Shown piece after piece: positions 1-11,252 of a stretch of DNA of 64,000 nucleotides (its first letter is position 1; the number at the start of each line of letters is the position of its first letter). Made by a program: the position numbers and the translations under genes. This stretch comes from Pogostemon cablin. Its lineage: Eukaryota > Streptophyta > Magnoliopsida > Lamiales > Lamiaceae. The notes under the pieces are model-generated. The model saw only the letters and a program-made list of their open reading frames with translations, was not told where the DNA came from and made no database searches. The stretch lies in assembly GCA_023678885.1 (NCBI GenBank), contig CM043005.1:4578314-4642313 (forward strand), in the 5' to 3' direction.

Positions 1-162
1 ATCATGAGTGGTAGGAGGTGGTTGGTGGTTTTCCTGGTAAGCAAGTAGCTGTTGCAAGACAGAACGAATTTCTGTCATTTGATCCTGGAAGCTATCCATA
101 CGGCGATTGAGGGCAGCAAGATCAGGAGTGGTTGCACGATTCTGTGTGTTGCGGGATGGCAT
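1..162 (-). CDS. Ty3/gypsy gag, N-terminal fragment (cut by window edge)
   Basis: An open frame of 54 codons starts at the ATG at 162-160 and runs off the left edge. The peptide opens MPSRNTQNR and continues as a polar, glutamine-rich helix (an LNRRMD...RSVLQQLLAY stretch), then a proline-rich segment. This is the look of the start of gag in plant Ty3/gypsy (chromovirus-like) polyproteins. A degenerate tRNA-iMet primer-binding site and an LTR end lie directly upstream (178-198), which supports the start codon and the identity. Gag would form the virus-like particle that packages element RNA. Only the N-terminus is visible, so the clade is not certain and intactness cannot be judged. Confidence 0.6.
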   Translation of the reverse strand, partial: MPSRNTQNRATTPDLAALNRRMDSFQDQMTEIRSVLQQLLAYQENHQPPPTTHD

Positions 163-177
163 TTGGTAAAAGCGTTG

Positions 178-197
178 CCTAGTCTCTTGATACAAAA
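178..197 (-). other. Primer-binding site of the left-edge gypsy element
   Basis: Read on the minus strand, the bases next to the LTR end are TTTTGTATCAAGAGACTAGG. This is a degenerate match to the plant tRNA-iMet complement TGGTATCAGAGC. It lies between the LTR terminus (TG on the plus strand at 198) and the gag ATG at 162. Confidence 0.5.
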
Positions 198-590
198 TGA
201 TGCAGCAGTGTGCTAATAGTGATAAAGGTGAACTCCGTTGATTTCTAACGAAATGCCGTCAAACACAAGACAACTAGGGAAAATCCTTGAATTTTACTAA
301 TATTCTCAATGACCTTTCAACAACCAACATGATCCCTTTTAAAAGGATTTACAATGAAGAACCATTAATGAATAAACACTGATACATATGATATAATTAA
401 GGTAATTGGTAAAAACTTGAATAATAAATGAAAGTTGACTGGACTTGATTCTCATGTAGCTTCATCCCCATCAATTAGGGTTTTGGTATTATTTGATTTT
501 ACCTATATAATTCTGTTTCGTCGATGATCGTGTGGGAAAATTTTACAAAACTTGATCGTAAATTCACACGAAAGAAAAACTATGATGAAC
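198..590 (-). repeat. 5' LTR (part) of the left-edge gypsy element
   Basis: The LTR ends at the plus-strand TG at 198 (minus strand ...GCATCA), directly beside the primer-binding site. The sequence is moderately AT-rich and non-coding. The right boundary is not visible; composition changes near 590 to a CpG-rich block, taken here as the limit. No second copy of this LTR is in the window, so length and age cannot be estimated. Confidence 0.4.
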
Positions 591-1800
591 ACACAAAGGA
601 CAGACATGTAGGCAAGTAGACAAGCATGTGCAGCCGTACGAAGAGCACTCATCACCGAGCATAGGACTAGGTGAATAGACGAGCATATTGCTCATTATCG
701 CGCACGATGATCAAAAGACGAGTGTGCTGTCATATGAGAGCGAAGGGCGCTCGACACATGGCGAGAAACATGCTGGGCTGCACATTGGCGCGCTGACTGC
801 CATATGAAAAAAAGGGTTGTCGTGTGGTCTGACATGTGATGAAACATCAAGCATGCGAGGTTTGCAAGGTGCTGCTGCCGCACGGATACGCAGCAAGACC
901 ACACGATGGCTGTCGTGTGATGGGTAGAGAGTGCACAGTTGCATGGACTACCGAGAAATTGGCGCATGGTACCAGGCTTATGCCATGCGAGAAAGCCCTG
1001 TTGGTGTGCAGTGTGGCCGTGTGAGATCGCACATTGGCAACCCGTTGTCGGACGTGTGGGCAAGCTTGCTGACACATGAGGACTTGCGGACTGTAGCGCA
1101 GAAGGCTGGGATGGACACACGGAGACGTGCACATCTGTAGCCTGGCATTGGTGGAGTATTGCGGGATAGTGGCGAATAGTTGGCGCTCAGAGACTGCCGT
1201 GTGATGCCACACGTTGACAGACAAAGACCTATGATGGCAAGATTGCTGGCGGGTGCTAGACACACAGAGACGGACGAGCTTGCAGGCTTTAGTGGCGCAC
1301 GGCAAGCAGCAGGCGCGCACACGGTTTGCAAGCTAAGCGCATGATATCGTGCATTAGGCATGCAGATTCTGTGCATGAGAGCTTGGAAACACGGTGGACA
1401 CGTAGATTGGTGAGCTGGCTGCACGGTGGACACTCGATAGCTGCTACTGCTGGGCAGGTTGCTATGTGATGTTGTTGGACGACGAGCGGCTATCGGGTGC
1501 TTAGCAAATGTTATCGGGCATCAACGCACAGAGCAAGGCATGCAACCGGGCATAGTGCCGTGTGATGAAGCCAGTAGACGAGCGAGGTGCCAGGCTTGGC
1601 ATCGGGCATGGTGCACGGCAGATTGCATGGAGGATGCATGGGAAACGAACAGGCACGCACGAGGATGCGCACTGTAGCGTGCCAAGGGCGCACGAGTCGT
1701 GCGTGTTGGCGAGCTTGGTGTGTTGCTGGTGGGTGTGAAATGCATTCGATATGCAGTGGATTAGGCTGCGGTGCATGGAATCTGGAGGAAAATTTGTGAA
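590..1800. repeat. CpG-rich degenerate repeat block (possible copia A leader)
   Basis: About 1.2 kb with far more CpG than its AT-rich neighbours. The words gcatg, gtgtgatg, gacgag, cgcac and gcacgg recur at irregular spacing, as in a decayed minisatellite. Several 60-157 codon frames overlap on both strands, but none has family-like sequence or consistent codon use; they are by-products of the low stop density. It lies immediately 5' of the part of copia A that aligns with copia B (from about 1950). In copia B the same position (22320-23100) is also GC-rich but of different sequence. Confidence 0.45.
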
Positions 1801-1949
1801 GACCGTCTTCCAATTTTCAGATTAGGTTTCAGGGCGATGCCCCGAACCCTGCGACCTGTCCAGGCAGGTCAATCCCTTCTACCTCACCGGGAAGGTCGAA
1901 ACCCATATAGTCACAGCTGTTCAATTTTTTGCTTGATGGCGAACAATCA

Positions 1950-2885
1950 AATTTGCTGATATATAACTGTTCATAAATTGATTTAATTATCTGATTATTG
2001 TTATATATGTTTGCATGATTATCTGTGATTTACTGCCTTAATTGGCGTAATAGGAGCATGCTAGGATTGCTATTTTATTTTTGAATATTATATGTACGTA
2101 AAAACGCTCGATGTTAAATAACTAAGTGGGAGAGGGGATTGATAATTAATTCCCACAGCCTCCATTATTAGTTTGTAAGTGATGTGAGTAAACTTGCGTG
2201 TTGGCATAGACCTTTCTCTCCATCGGATGAGTTTATTCACGGATCACTGTATACAAACTTCATTAAATAATTATTATTTGTAATGTGATGCACATGAACT
2301 TGCGTGTTGGCATAGACCTTCCTCCCCATCGAATGAGTTTATTTGCGGATCACTGTACAAACTTATAATTGATGATTGTAGAAAGTTATCCGAACACTTG
2401 TGTACTTCTTCATCTGTAAAGCATATAAACTTGGGCCGCGGACTTGGGATCAAATAATGGTGTACACTTAGGTGCAAATACTAAGAATCCTCCCCATCGG
2501 AGTCACTGCTTTTATTTGCATGGCTAAAAAGAACCGACTATTAATTATTTTTTCATGAGGTTAGGTTGACAAATGAAATTAATGGGTAAAATATTCTCTT
2601 GTAAATATTCGGGCTTATAAACGTCCACACTATCGTGGCTTGCAGACTCACGGTGCTTGAGATGTCGGTGAATTTTATTTTTATATTATTTTGAGGGATT
2701 CAATATAAATGAATAAATTCGAAGATTTGATCGGTGTATTTATTTATTTATGATTCTCTGTAATTTCAAATATTTTTATCTCGCTTATTGTTTACTAAAA
2801 GAAATATATTTACTGGTCCAAATTAGATGATTAGAAAAGAATCTTGATTTTGAATTTTACTGCTTAGGAAAACGTACGTGTTCTC
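1950..2885 (+). other. Copia A untranslated leader
   Basis: AT-rich non-coding sequence homologous to 20940-21880 of copia B in inverted orientation. Within it an imperfect direct repeat (near 2185-2260 and 2290-2350) of the type gtgatg...aacttgcgtgttggcatagacctt is also present in copia B. No gene is seen. Confidence 0.55.
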
Positions 2886-2889
2886 ACTA

Positions 2890-3530
2890 AGGATGTATGA
2901 TGCGTACTAATCAAAGTCTCTTGTGGAGAGGTGAGAGGTTCATAGAAATATGATGGTCTCATGCGACTCTTCAGATAATTGAGTAAGTTAGAAAGGCAAG
3001 AGGTCATGGATAAGTTGATGAATGAATTGAGAATGCTTTGAGTAGAAATTGAATAGGAAACCTAGATCAATTTATTATCCATAATTTGCCTGGATGTTTT
3101 GAGCAAGTTCTACCTGAAATACAAGAGGTTGTATATGGTGGAAAACTTCTGACAAAACATGTGGCGAAGGAAAGCCAATTTCATCAAGATGTGAACAAGG
3201 TTAATATCTCATTAACTAGTTGTTGAAGCATGATTAAGGATGTCATCTACTAACATGTTGCGTGTAGATACCGGGATCACTAAAAGCCTGCAATTAAGTG
3301 ATGATGAGATTATTATAGACATGGGTAAAACTACAAGAGTAGTGGCTGTTGCAGTGGGAGATGTTTTATCTTATGATAGGAATAAATGTTTGATTATGAG
3401 AAATTATCATTACGTATGTTTTTATCGAAAGATTTTGATTTCAGTTTCTATGCATTTATGGATGGATACTCTATTTCATTTAAATGACATGGTCATAGTA
3501 ATGAGAGATAGAATTGTAATCTGTTGAGGT
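2890..3530 (+). pseudogene. Copia A gag-protease remnant
   Basis: At 2920-3200 broken frames resemble the copia gag core (UBN2-type), the helix-rich segment before the zinc knuckle; copia B has the matching stretch at 20560-20920. At 3240-3527 an open stretch of 95 codons includes GDVLSYDRN and RNYHYVCFYRKILISVS. This is the protease-to-integrase junction of copia polyproteins, whose usual motif describes a cell-surface-like 'LxNVLYVPxFxKNLISVS' segment. The protease catalytic DSGA triad is not recognisable. Stops and frameshifts separate the pieces, so no function is expected. Confidence 0.55.
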
Positions 3531-4260
3531 ATGTTGGTGGACAATTTTTATACTCTTAAATCATGTTTATCCCACGGATGTAACGAATTGAAATTAGTAA
3601 CTCATCTTCTAAACCTAATAAGAGAAGGACTCTTTTGGAAGTGGTTAGATAGATTATGAGTTATTTGGAATTATTAAATTCATTTTATGGATATGCCCTT
3701 AGAAACAATATTTCGTATTAATGTTTATCTGTTTGAGGGATATCCTAGAAAAATGTAGGGTGATTTATTTAGTCCAAAAGATCGGAGGATGATTGTTAAC
3801 ACAAACACTAGATTTTTGGAAAAGGACTATGTAATAAATCACAAACCTATGTATAAGTTATTCTAAAAGATGTGAGAAGGAAAACACAAAGTATTAGTAC
3901 CAATTGTACAAGAGGAGATACCATAAGGTAAACTGCATCGTGTGTCACATCTGATACACAATTACCTGTAATGTCTTGTCGTAGTGGGAGGGTTGTTCTA
4001 TAACCGAATACATTTATATTTTAGGAGAGTCGTGAGACTTGATCCCTAGTAAGCATGGTGTTGACCCACAGATACGACGAAGCACTACAAGATAAAAATG
4101 AGATATCTTAGCAAGATGCAATGAATTCTGGAATAGGGTCTATAGATTCTAAATCAATTCTGGGGGACTTATAGAACCACTAATTAGTGTAAAAGCCATT
4201 GGAAGTGCTTATACAAAATAAAAGAGGATCATACGGTAAGGTGAAAACCTTGAAAGCAAA
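3530..4260 (+). pseudogene. Copia A integrase remnant
   Basis: Stop-riddled sequence in which short stretches match the C-terminal half of copia integrases: an SYLELLNSFYGYAL-like segment at about 3657, a GYPRKNVG-like segment at about 3740, and an RFLEKDYV-like stretch at about 3810. The last corresponds to the conserved 'FLE' box. Copia B has the same segments on the minus strand at 19420-19720. The catalytic D,D35E residues cannot be placed with confidence. Confidence 0.45.
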
Positions 4261-4269
4261 GCTTGTTGC

Positions 4270-4990
4270 GAAAAGGTACGCTCAGAAAGAAAAGGTTCGA
4301 TTATGAGGAAACCTGTTCGTTGGAAGTTATTCCTATGTTGATCTGGATTCTCTTATCTGTTGCTAATCATATTGATTATGAGGAATAGAAAATAGATGTC
4401 ATGACAGTTTTCTTGATTGGAAGTCTTGAGGAAAACATCTATGTGAAGTAACTAGAGTGATTCGTTGCAAAGGGCTAAGAGCATTTTGATAGTAAACTTA
4501 AAAGTGTCCATCGATGGACTAAAGCAAGCTTCAAGATCTTGAAACATCTGTTTTGATTAAGAAATCCAATGATATGGATTTAATCAATGCTCGGATGGGT
4601 CTTGTGTATTGAAAAGAGTGACAGAAACGTGATTGTATTTCTTGTATTGTACGTAGATGATATAGTGCTCATTGGATACAATAAAAAAGTATTGTCAAGC
4701 GTATGTGTATGGTTGATAAAACAGTATTTCATGAAGGACGTAAGAAAAGTAAAAAAAATATATCATTTTAATCGCGGTAATACGGATCACAAGAAATGAT
4801 GTTATGCTTGTCTCAAGCTTCATGAAATGATACAATCCCTACTCGTTTTAGCATGTGACTTTATCTAAGGAAATGTGTCTTGAGACACAAAAGAAGATAA
4901 AGGTGATCAAGGCGGTTCCTTATGCTTCGGCGAATAAGGAAGCTTAATCTAAGGAATGCTATGCACGAGAATGGATATCTGTTTTGCCAA
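4270..4990 (+). pseudogene. Copia A reverse transcriptase remnant
   Basis: An open stretch at 4587-4799 carries the copia RT catalytic box YVDDIVLIG preceded by VIVFLVL, followed by a KQYFMKDVRKV segment equivalent to the usual 'F.MKDLG' motif. At about 4910-5000 a PYAS segment and a later MLCTRMDICF stretch match the conserved end of RT before RNase H. Both catalytic aspartates are intact, but frameshifts and stops lie on either side. Confidence 0.7.
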
Positions 4991-4999
4991 TGGCATGGC

Positions 5000-5625
5000 C
5001 AGTGGGTATCAAGGTAACCCAAAATAAGAATGTTGAACTGTGGTAAGACATATATTTATGTACCTGAAAAAGGACTAGAAATTATATGTGGACTTACTGG
5101 ACAGATTCACTGCTTCTTATGAGTTACATAGATTCACATTTTTTAAATCAGTTAGGGACGACAGTAAATCTATCTCAAAGGTTATGTGTTTAATTTTAGG
5201 AAGTAGAGCCATAATGTGGAGGAGTTTATATAGAAATATATTTCAGACTCCAGACTCCATCATGGAAAGATGATAAATTGGAGCCTATGAGACAGCCAAA
5301 GTATTTATGTGACTCTAGAAACTTCATGATGGACTTCGAAGTGTTTCTAAGTTTTCCCAAGGTTATCAAAATTTATTGTGATAATAATGGTGCAGTTGCA
5401 AACTTGAAGGAATCACGAGCCCATAAGCAATTGAACACATGAAGCGCGAGTACCACCTGTTATGAGAAATTGTATGATGAGGGAAAGGTTGTTGTCGCCT
5501 AGATTGCATCGGTTGATAACCTAGTAAATCCATTTACAAGGACCTTAAGGCGAGAGCTTTTGATAGTCGTGTAGTGGGAGTGGGAATCAGATGTATGGCA
5601 GAAGGCATGATAGCATAGTCTTTTA
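5000..5625 (+). pseudogene. Copia A RNase H remnant
   Basis: The stretch at about 5370-5530 encodes, across frames, the copia RNase H C-terminal signature (CDNNGAVANLKES, then H..KQ and YHL..E segments). Its homologue in copia B is the open piece at 18104-17841. The polypurine tract follows at 5628-5639, abutting the first LTR. The 3' half of this domain is what is re-used in the two tails at 7033-7355 and 8550-8877. Confidence 0.65.
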
Positions 5626-5639
5626 GTATAAGTGGAGAT

Positions 5640-7032
5640 TGTTAGATTGTACTAAAAGTCTAGCTTTTTGTATGAACAATGTTATAATAATTTATTTGAA
5701 ATGAGAATCATATGATCAAATGATTGCGTCTTATAATTTATTTATATGTAACGATGCAATAATCTACTTACTTTATACTGTAGATAATATGTTGTGCGAC
5801 AACACGCGGAAGATCACATTATCAGTTTCCTTATAAAGTATAAACAGATGCTCACAACCGAGATAGTCGGGGACTCTCTATCGGGATAGTTGTAGTATGA
5901 TTTGGTATTAGTTTGTCTTGACTATAAAATCACATTAGTGCACTTTGTGTGTATTGAGCAGGAGTGCTTGAGATCGTTTGACTTATACTGACTTATAGAA
6001 GAACTTGATCTCAGTTATTATGGATATTCATGCTCTTAATCCCTATACAATAACCTCGACACGTAAGGCATTATGTATTTCTTTGATTCATCAATTGGTG
6101 AGATTTACATATAATTAAATCAACAAACTCGATGAGTTGGGAAATAATGCTGTCTCTATGGTGTGCTGTTGATTGTAGAAGAATTCTGTGTCCGAAATAG
6201 GTTGATGATGTCCCCTTGAGGAGCTCATAAGGATTATCATGTAAACCCTGTAGATGGATCTAGTCCGGCATGATAATGAGGTTGAGTGGTACTACTCTTT
6301 GATGAGATATTAATTAATGGAGTAGTCAGTAACTTAATTAATTAATGGGCATTGTATATCTTAAACATGGGGAGACTAATGTGCTCATAATAAAAAGGAG
6401 CCCATAACATAATTATGGGATTAGAACGGTAGTGTAGTAATAATATTTTAGTGGTATATATTATTATTATTGGACTTAAGTATAAGCTTTGGGCTAAACT
6501 TGGATACTTAAGCCCAATGAAGACCCAACTCTAATTTCCCTTCCTGGTCCCTGTTGTAGCCCATATATAAGTCATCTCAACTATCCGAAAACCCTAATCA
6601 ACTGATTAATCACGCCTAACACTGTGAGGAGGGTGAGGGAACAACAGATTGAGAAGATCTCGAAGATTGTCACCCACACGACATCGAGATTGGACTTGGA
6701 AATACAGCAAAAGACCGAAAGGTTGTTTGCTGCTGCTGTCCGTCAACTTGCACGATTTTTCTAAAATTTTATAAAACTTAGAACTGTTCTTGTGATATAC
6801 TATGGAAAGTCACTGAAGAGATGATCATTTTGGCACATAGATCACTCAAATCAAAGATCAAACGAGAGAGTTATGCCCAAAATGATGAGGCTGCATAGGC
6901 TGCCGGCGAGAATTCACCATCTTCAACATACCCTGGTGAAAGGTAATACGTTTCTATATTTCTTACTTCTGCTAATTTAGAAACGTATGAAACCCTAACG
7001 GTTCACGTTAACTAAATGATCGAACGCCTACA
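5640..7032 (+). repeat. Copia A LTR 1
   Basis: Starts TGTTAGATTG directly after polypurine tract AAGTGGAGAT and ends CGCCTACA. A TATA-like box (catatataagtc) lies near 6562. The LTR carries about 190 bp (roughly 6745-6935) absent from LTR 2, hence its greater length (1,393 bp). It is followed at once by an RNase H tail rather than flanking DNA. Confidence 0.75.
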
Positions 7033-7355
7033 GAAACTTCGTAATGGACTTAGATGTGATTCTGAGTTTGCCCAAGGTCATCACAATTTACTGTGATAAT
7101 ATTGGCGCAGTTGCAAACTTGGAGGAATCACGAGCCCATAAGACACTTAAACACATTGGTGCAAGTACTACCTAATATGAGAAATCGTAAGATGAGGAGA
7201 AGGTTGTTGTCTCCTAGATTGCATCGGTAGATAATCTAGTAAATCCTTTTACAAGGACCTTAAGGAGAAAGCTTTTGATGGTCAAGTAGTGGAAGTGGGA
7301 ATCAGATGCATGGCAGCGAATATGACAGCATAGTCTTTTAGTATAAGTGGGAGTT
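7033..7355 (+). repeat. RNase H tail 1 between LTRs 1 and 2
   Basis: 323 bp that realign with the internal segment starting at about 5324 and running through the RNase H C-terminus and polypurine tract to 5639. It begins GAAACTTCGTAATGGAC directly after LTR 1 and ends in AAGTGGGAGTT directly before LTR 2. Stops are present in all frames. Confidence 0.75.
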
Positions 7356-8549
7356 TGTTGGATTGTATACTAAAAGTCTAGTTTTTTGTATGAACAATGT
7401 TTTGACAATATTTGAAATAAGAATCATGTGATCAAATGTTTGCAATTGTATTATTATAAAAGTCCATTTACTTTATACTGTAGATAATGTTGTGTGCGGC
7501 GTCACATGGATGATCATATTATCGGCTCCTTATAAAGTATAAACAGATGTTCACAACCGAGATGGACGGGGACTATCTATCGGTATGATTGTAGTGTGAT
7601 TTGGTATTAGTCTGTCTTGACTATAAAATTACACTAGTGCGCTTTGTGTGTATTGAGCAGGATCGCGGTGAGGTCGTTCGGTTTATACTGACTATATAAT
7701 AGAACTAGATCTCTGTTATTATGGATGTTCGTACTCTTAATCCCTATACAATAACCTCGACACGTAAGCCAGTATTTATTTCTTTGATTTATGAATGGGT
7801 GAGATTTAATAGTTAAATCAATATGCTCGGTGAGTTGGGAGATGTTGTTGTCTCTATGGTGTGCTGTTGATTGTAGAAGGAATCTGTGTCCTAACGGAAT
7901 TGGTTGATAATATCCCCTTGAGGAGCTCATAATGATTATCATGTAAATCCTGCAGGTGGATTTATTCCGACATGATAATAAGGTTGAGTGGTACTGCTCT
8001 AGGTAAATATATTAATTAATGCAGTTGTCAGTAACTTAATTAATTAATGGATATTGAATCTTAAACACAGGGAGATTAACGGGTTCATAATAAGAAGAAG
8101 CCCATAAACATAATTTGAGATTAGGGTGGCAGTGCAATAATATTTCTTAGTGGACTGATTTATTATTATTGGACTTAAGTATAAGTTTTGGGCTAAACTT
8201 GGATGCTTAAACCCAATGGGAGGCCCAAACCCTAATTTCTCCTCCTGGTCCCTGTTGTAGCCTATAAATAGCCAATCTCAGCAGTCCGGATAATCATGTT
8301 TACACGCCTAAAACCATGCGCAAGCGAGATTGACTGCAGATTGAGATCGTCTTGTAGATCATTGCCCACACAACGTCAAGACGTGACTTAGGAATGCAAC
8401 AGAAGATTGGAAGGTCATTTGTTCTTGCTGTTCAACCTCTACATTAACCCTAGTGAAAGGTAATACGATTCTACTCTTATGCTTCCGCTGCAGTAGAATT
8501 TTATGAAACCTTAACGGTTCACGTTAACCAAAAGATCCAAACGCCAACA
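7356..8549 (+). repeat. Copia A LTR 2
   Basis: 1,194 bp, starting TGTTGGATTG and ending ACGCCAACA, with a TATA-like box (cctataaatag) near 8260. It is closest in length to the two LTRs of copia B (1,199 and 1,196 bp). Confidence 0.75.
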
Positions 8550-8877
8550 TCAGAAATATCATGATGTACATGGATGTGATTCCTAGTTTGTCCAAGGCTA
8601 TCATAATTTATTGTGATAATAATAATGCAATTGCATACTTGAGGGAATTATGTGCCTATATGGCAGTTAAATACATTAAGAGAAAGTGTCACCTAATACG
8701 AGAAATAGTATGGTGAGGTGAGGTTGTTATCGCCAAGATTGAATCAAAAGATAACTTAGTAGATCTTCAAAGATAAAGGGGCCTTAAGGAGGAAGCCTTT
8801 GATAGTCATGTTGTAGGAATAAGAACTAGATGTGTGGCGGCTGATATGACAATAAAGATTTAATATAAGTAGTAGAT
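8550..8877 (+). repeat. RNase H tail 2 between LTRs 2 and 3
   Basis: 328 bp repeating tail 1. It opens with the same internal point of the element (tcagaaatatcatgatg aligned to tagaaacttcatgatgg) and ends at a decayed polypurine tract (ataagtagtagat). More diverged than tail 1. Confidence 0.7.
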
Positions 8878-10215
8878 TATTGGATTATATACTAAAAGTA
8901 TAATTTTAGTATGAATAATGTTTTAGCAATATTTTGAAATGAGAATCACATGATCAAATGAATGCTACGGTGTGTGGCATCACATGAAAGATGATATTAT
9001 CAGTCCCTATAGAGTATAAATCGAGCTTACAACCGAGATAGATTGTGACAAACTATCGGAATGATTGTAGTGTGATTTGGTATTATTGTCTTGATTATAA
9101 AATTACAATAGTGTACTTTGTGTGTATTGAGAAAGACCGTTTGAGGTTGTTCGATTTGTACTGATTATATAAAAGAACAAAACCTCAGTATGTAATTTCT
9201 ATATAATAACCTCAATATGTAATTTAATATTTATTTTTTTGATTCATCAATGTGTGATATTTAATCAATAAATCAATATGTTTGGTCAATTGGGAGATGA
9301 TACTATCTGTATGGTGTGCTATTGATTGCAGAAGGAATCTGTGTATTAATGATTTAGGTTGATGATTTTCGTTGAGGAGTTTATAAAGACTATCATGATA
9401 ACTTTGCTAGTTGATTTGATCCGGCATGATAATAACGTTGAGTTGTACTACTCTTGAAATTAGAGATTAATTAATTGAGTTGCCAGTAACTCATTTAATT
9501 AATGGACATTAAATATCTTAACCACATGTAGATAAACGAGCTCATGATAAGAAGGAACCCATAAACAAATATGAGATTGGGGTGATAGTGCAATAATAAT
9601 TATTTAGTGGATTGAATTATTATTATTGAACTTAAGTTATAAGTTTTGGGTTAAACTTGGATGTCTAAACTCAATGACCTAACCTTATCATGATAAGAAG
9701 GAACCCATAAACAAATATGAGATTGGGGTGATAGTGCAATAATAATTATTTAGTGGATTGAATTATTATTATTGAACTTAAGTTATAAGTTTTGGGTTAA
9801 ACTTGGATGTCTAAACTCAATGACCTAACCTTATTTCTATTTTGTCCCTATTGTAATCTATAAATAAGTCATTCCAGCGCTTTTAAATTAATTACTTTAC
9901 AGTTTCTCGAGAAAAAAGTGAAAAGAGAGAAAAAAAATTCTGCGATGTCCAAAATCTCGAAACATTAATTTTGAGACACGGAAACGGTGGCCAAAATTAT
10001 TTCAAATGAGACTGCCTATTAAGATCATTTAGAGGATTGTCGCCCACACATCTAGACCAGACATATGAATACAATAGAAGATCGAGAGGCCGTTCTTCAT
10101 TTCTTTAGATCACATTCTCTATGCAGTCTGAGGTGAAATATAAAATTTTCTGTCACCGCATTAGATATGTATGGATCCTGAACAGGTTATGCAGGCGATA
10201 AGTTCAATCGCCATC
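8878..10215 (+). repeat. Copia A LTR 3
   Basis: Starts TATTGGATTA, a decayed form of TGTTGGATTG, and can be followed to about 10215 through a TATA-like box (tctataaataagtc) near 9860. The right end is approximate. It contains an internal 146-bp tandem duplication (9542-9833). Confidence 0.65.
9542..9833 (+). repeat. 146-bp tandem duplication inside LTR 3
   Basis: Two adjacent 146-bp copies (9542-9687 and 9688-9833) beginning TCATGATAAGAAGG and ending GACCTAACCTTA. No mismatch was seen by eye, so this duplication is much younger than the LTR that carries it. Confidence 0.9.
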
Positions 10216-10756
10216 ATCCTTCCCATAAATAAGTTTATATTTACATTGTTTTATCCATTTCATAAACAAGTTCACATGTGTTAACTTATTTAGGGTGACA
10301 CCTTTATCTAAAGTATACCCTAAATAAAAAAATGATACCTTAGTCAATAATTGTACAATTTCGTTTCTAAATTGCTGCTCATTTTCTATTTATATAACTT
10401 AATTTATTATTTATTTATTATTCGAAAAAACCAAACTATCACTAAAAGTAAGTCCAATACAATTTTTCTAAAAATTCATATCGTCAGTAACACGTGAACA
10501 TTATTGTGGGATAGAAAAAATTTATATCGACAGTAACACATGTGAACATTATTGTGGGATTGAGTACTGATTAATATTTTAATTTAATAGCATATTTGAT
10601 TGATAATAAAATAATAATTATCTGAATTAATTAATTATATAAAATTATAATATAAATTAAGAGCCATATTCAAATTGATTAAGTAAAAATCTTTGTCAAC
10701 AACAAATTAATTTGTGATAAAAAATACCCAACTTATAATTAAAAATTCCAAAATGA
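10216..10756. other. AT-rich spacer, no gene seen
   Basis: AT-rich DNA with a short duplicated phrase (tcgtcagtaacacgtgaacattattgtgg near 10480 and again near 10525). No open frame of note. Confidence 0.5.
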
Positions 10757-10818
10757 TACTCCCTCTGTCCCAATAATTTGTGCACACTTCCTTTGTAATT
10801 ACCGGGACGAAGGGAGTA
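10757..10818. mobile_element. Short Stowaway-like MITE
   Basis: 62 bp with terminal inverted repeats TACTCCCTCTGTCCC and GGGACGAAGGGAGTA, the signature CTCCCTCCGTCC end of plant Tc1/mariner (Stowaway-like) MITEs with TA at both ends. The core is almost entirely deleted. Confidence 0.75.
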
Positions 10819-10873
10819 TTTTTCTGACAAAAATACCACTTTACTTTGACTTGACCTTAAATTTTTTGTCTGT

Positions 10874-11090
10874 TTCAAGTGTCGGTTTCAGTCAGTCCCC
10901 CACCGACGATCTGATCGACACTCGTCGTTCGTCAATTCGAGTGTCGATTCCAGTCGGTTCCCCACTGACAACCCAATCGATACTCGTTAGTTTGTTGGTC
11001 CAAGTGTTGGTTCAAGTTGATCCCTACCAACATTCGTCGGTCCAAGTGTCGGTTCTGATTTGTCTCCCACAGACAACCGACATAAAATGT
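10874..11090. repeat. Degenerate tandem repeat, period about 62 bp
   Basis: About three and a half diverged copies of a unit reading roughly tccaagtgtcggttc...gtc.ccccaccgacaac..atcgacactcgtcg. CpG-containing words (gtcgg, cgacac, gtcgat) recur against an AT-rich background. A 104-codon frame crosses it by chance. Confidence 0.6.
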
Positions 11091-11252
11091 AGGAGGTGGG
11101 TGGTGGTGTTTTTAATTTACTTTTTAAAAATATGGTCAAAGTGTAATTTTGTCTCATTACATTAAATTTGTTAAAAAAGTTTACAAGTTATTTTTATGTT
11201 GGCAATGATTTTGCACTACAAATTAGTGAGTATTTTTGCATTTTTCCTTAAA

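Larger units (their letters stand above)
1950..10215 (+). mobile_element. Copia element A, decayed Ty1/copia retrotransposon with tandem 3' LTR array
   Basis: From about 1950 to 7032 this region aligns in inverted orientation with copia B (21880 down to 16479). Shared landmarks include the agtgggagaggggattg stretch at about 2130, gag, the integrase C-terminus, reverse transcriptase (RT), RNase H, polypurine tract and LTR start. The coding order gag - protease - integrase - RT - RNase H is that of Ty1/copia. Every domain is broken by stops and frameshifts. No 5' LTR is visible; its place is taken by the CpG-rich block and the left-edge gypsy LTR. The 3' end carries three LTRs separated by RNase H tails. 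Confidence 0.8.

Noticed and set aside
695..1776. Several overlapping open frames of 60-157 codons on both strands
   Set aside because: They overlap in many registers, lack recognisable motifs and follow from the low stop density of a CpG-rich repeat.
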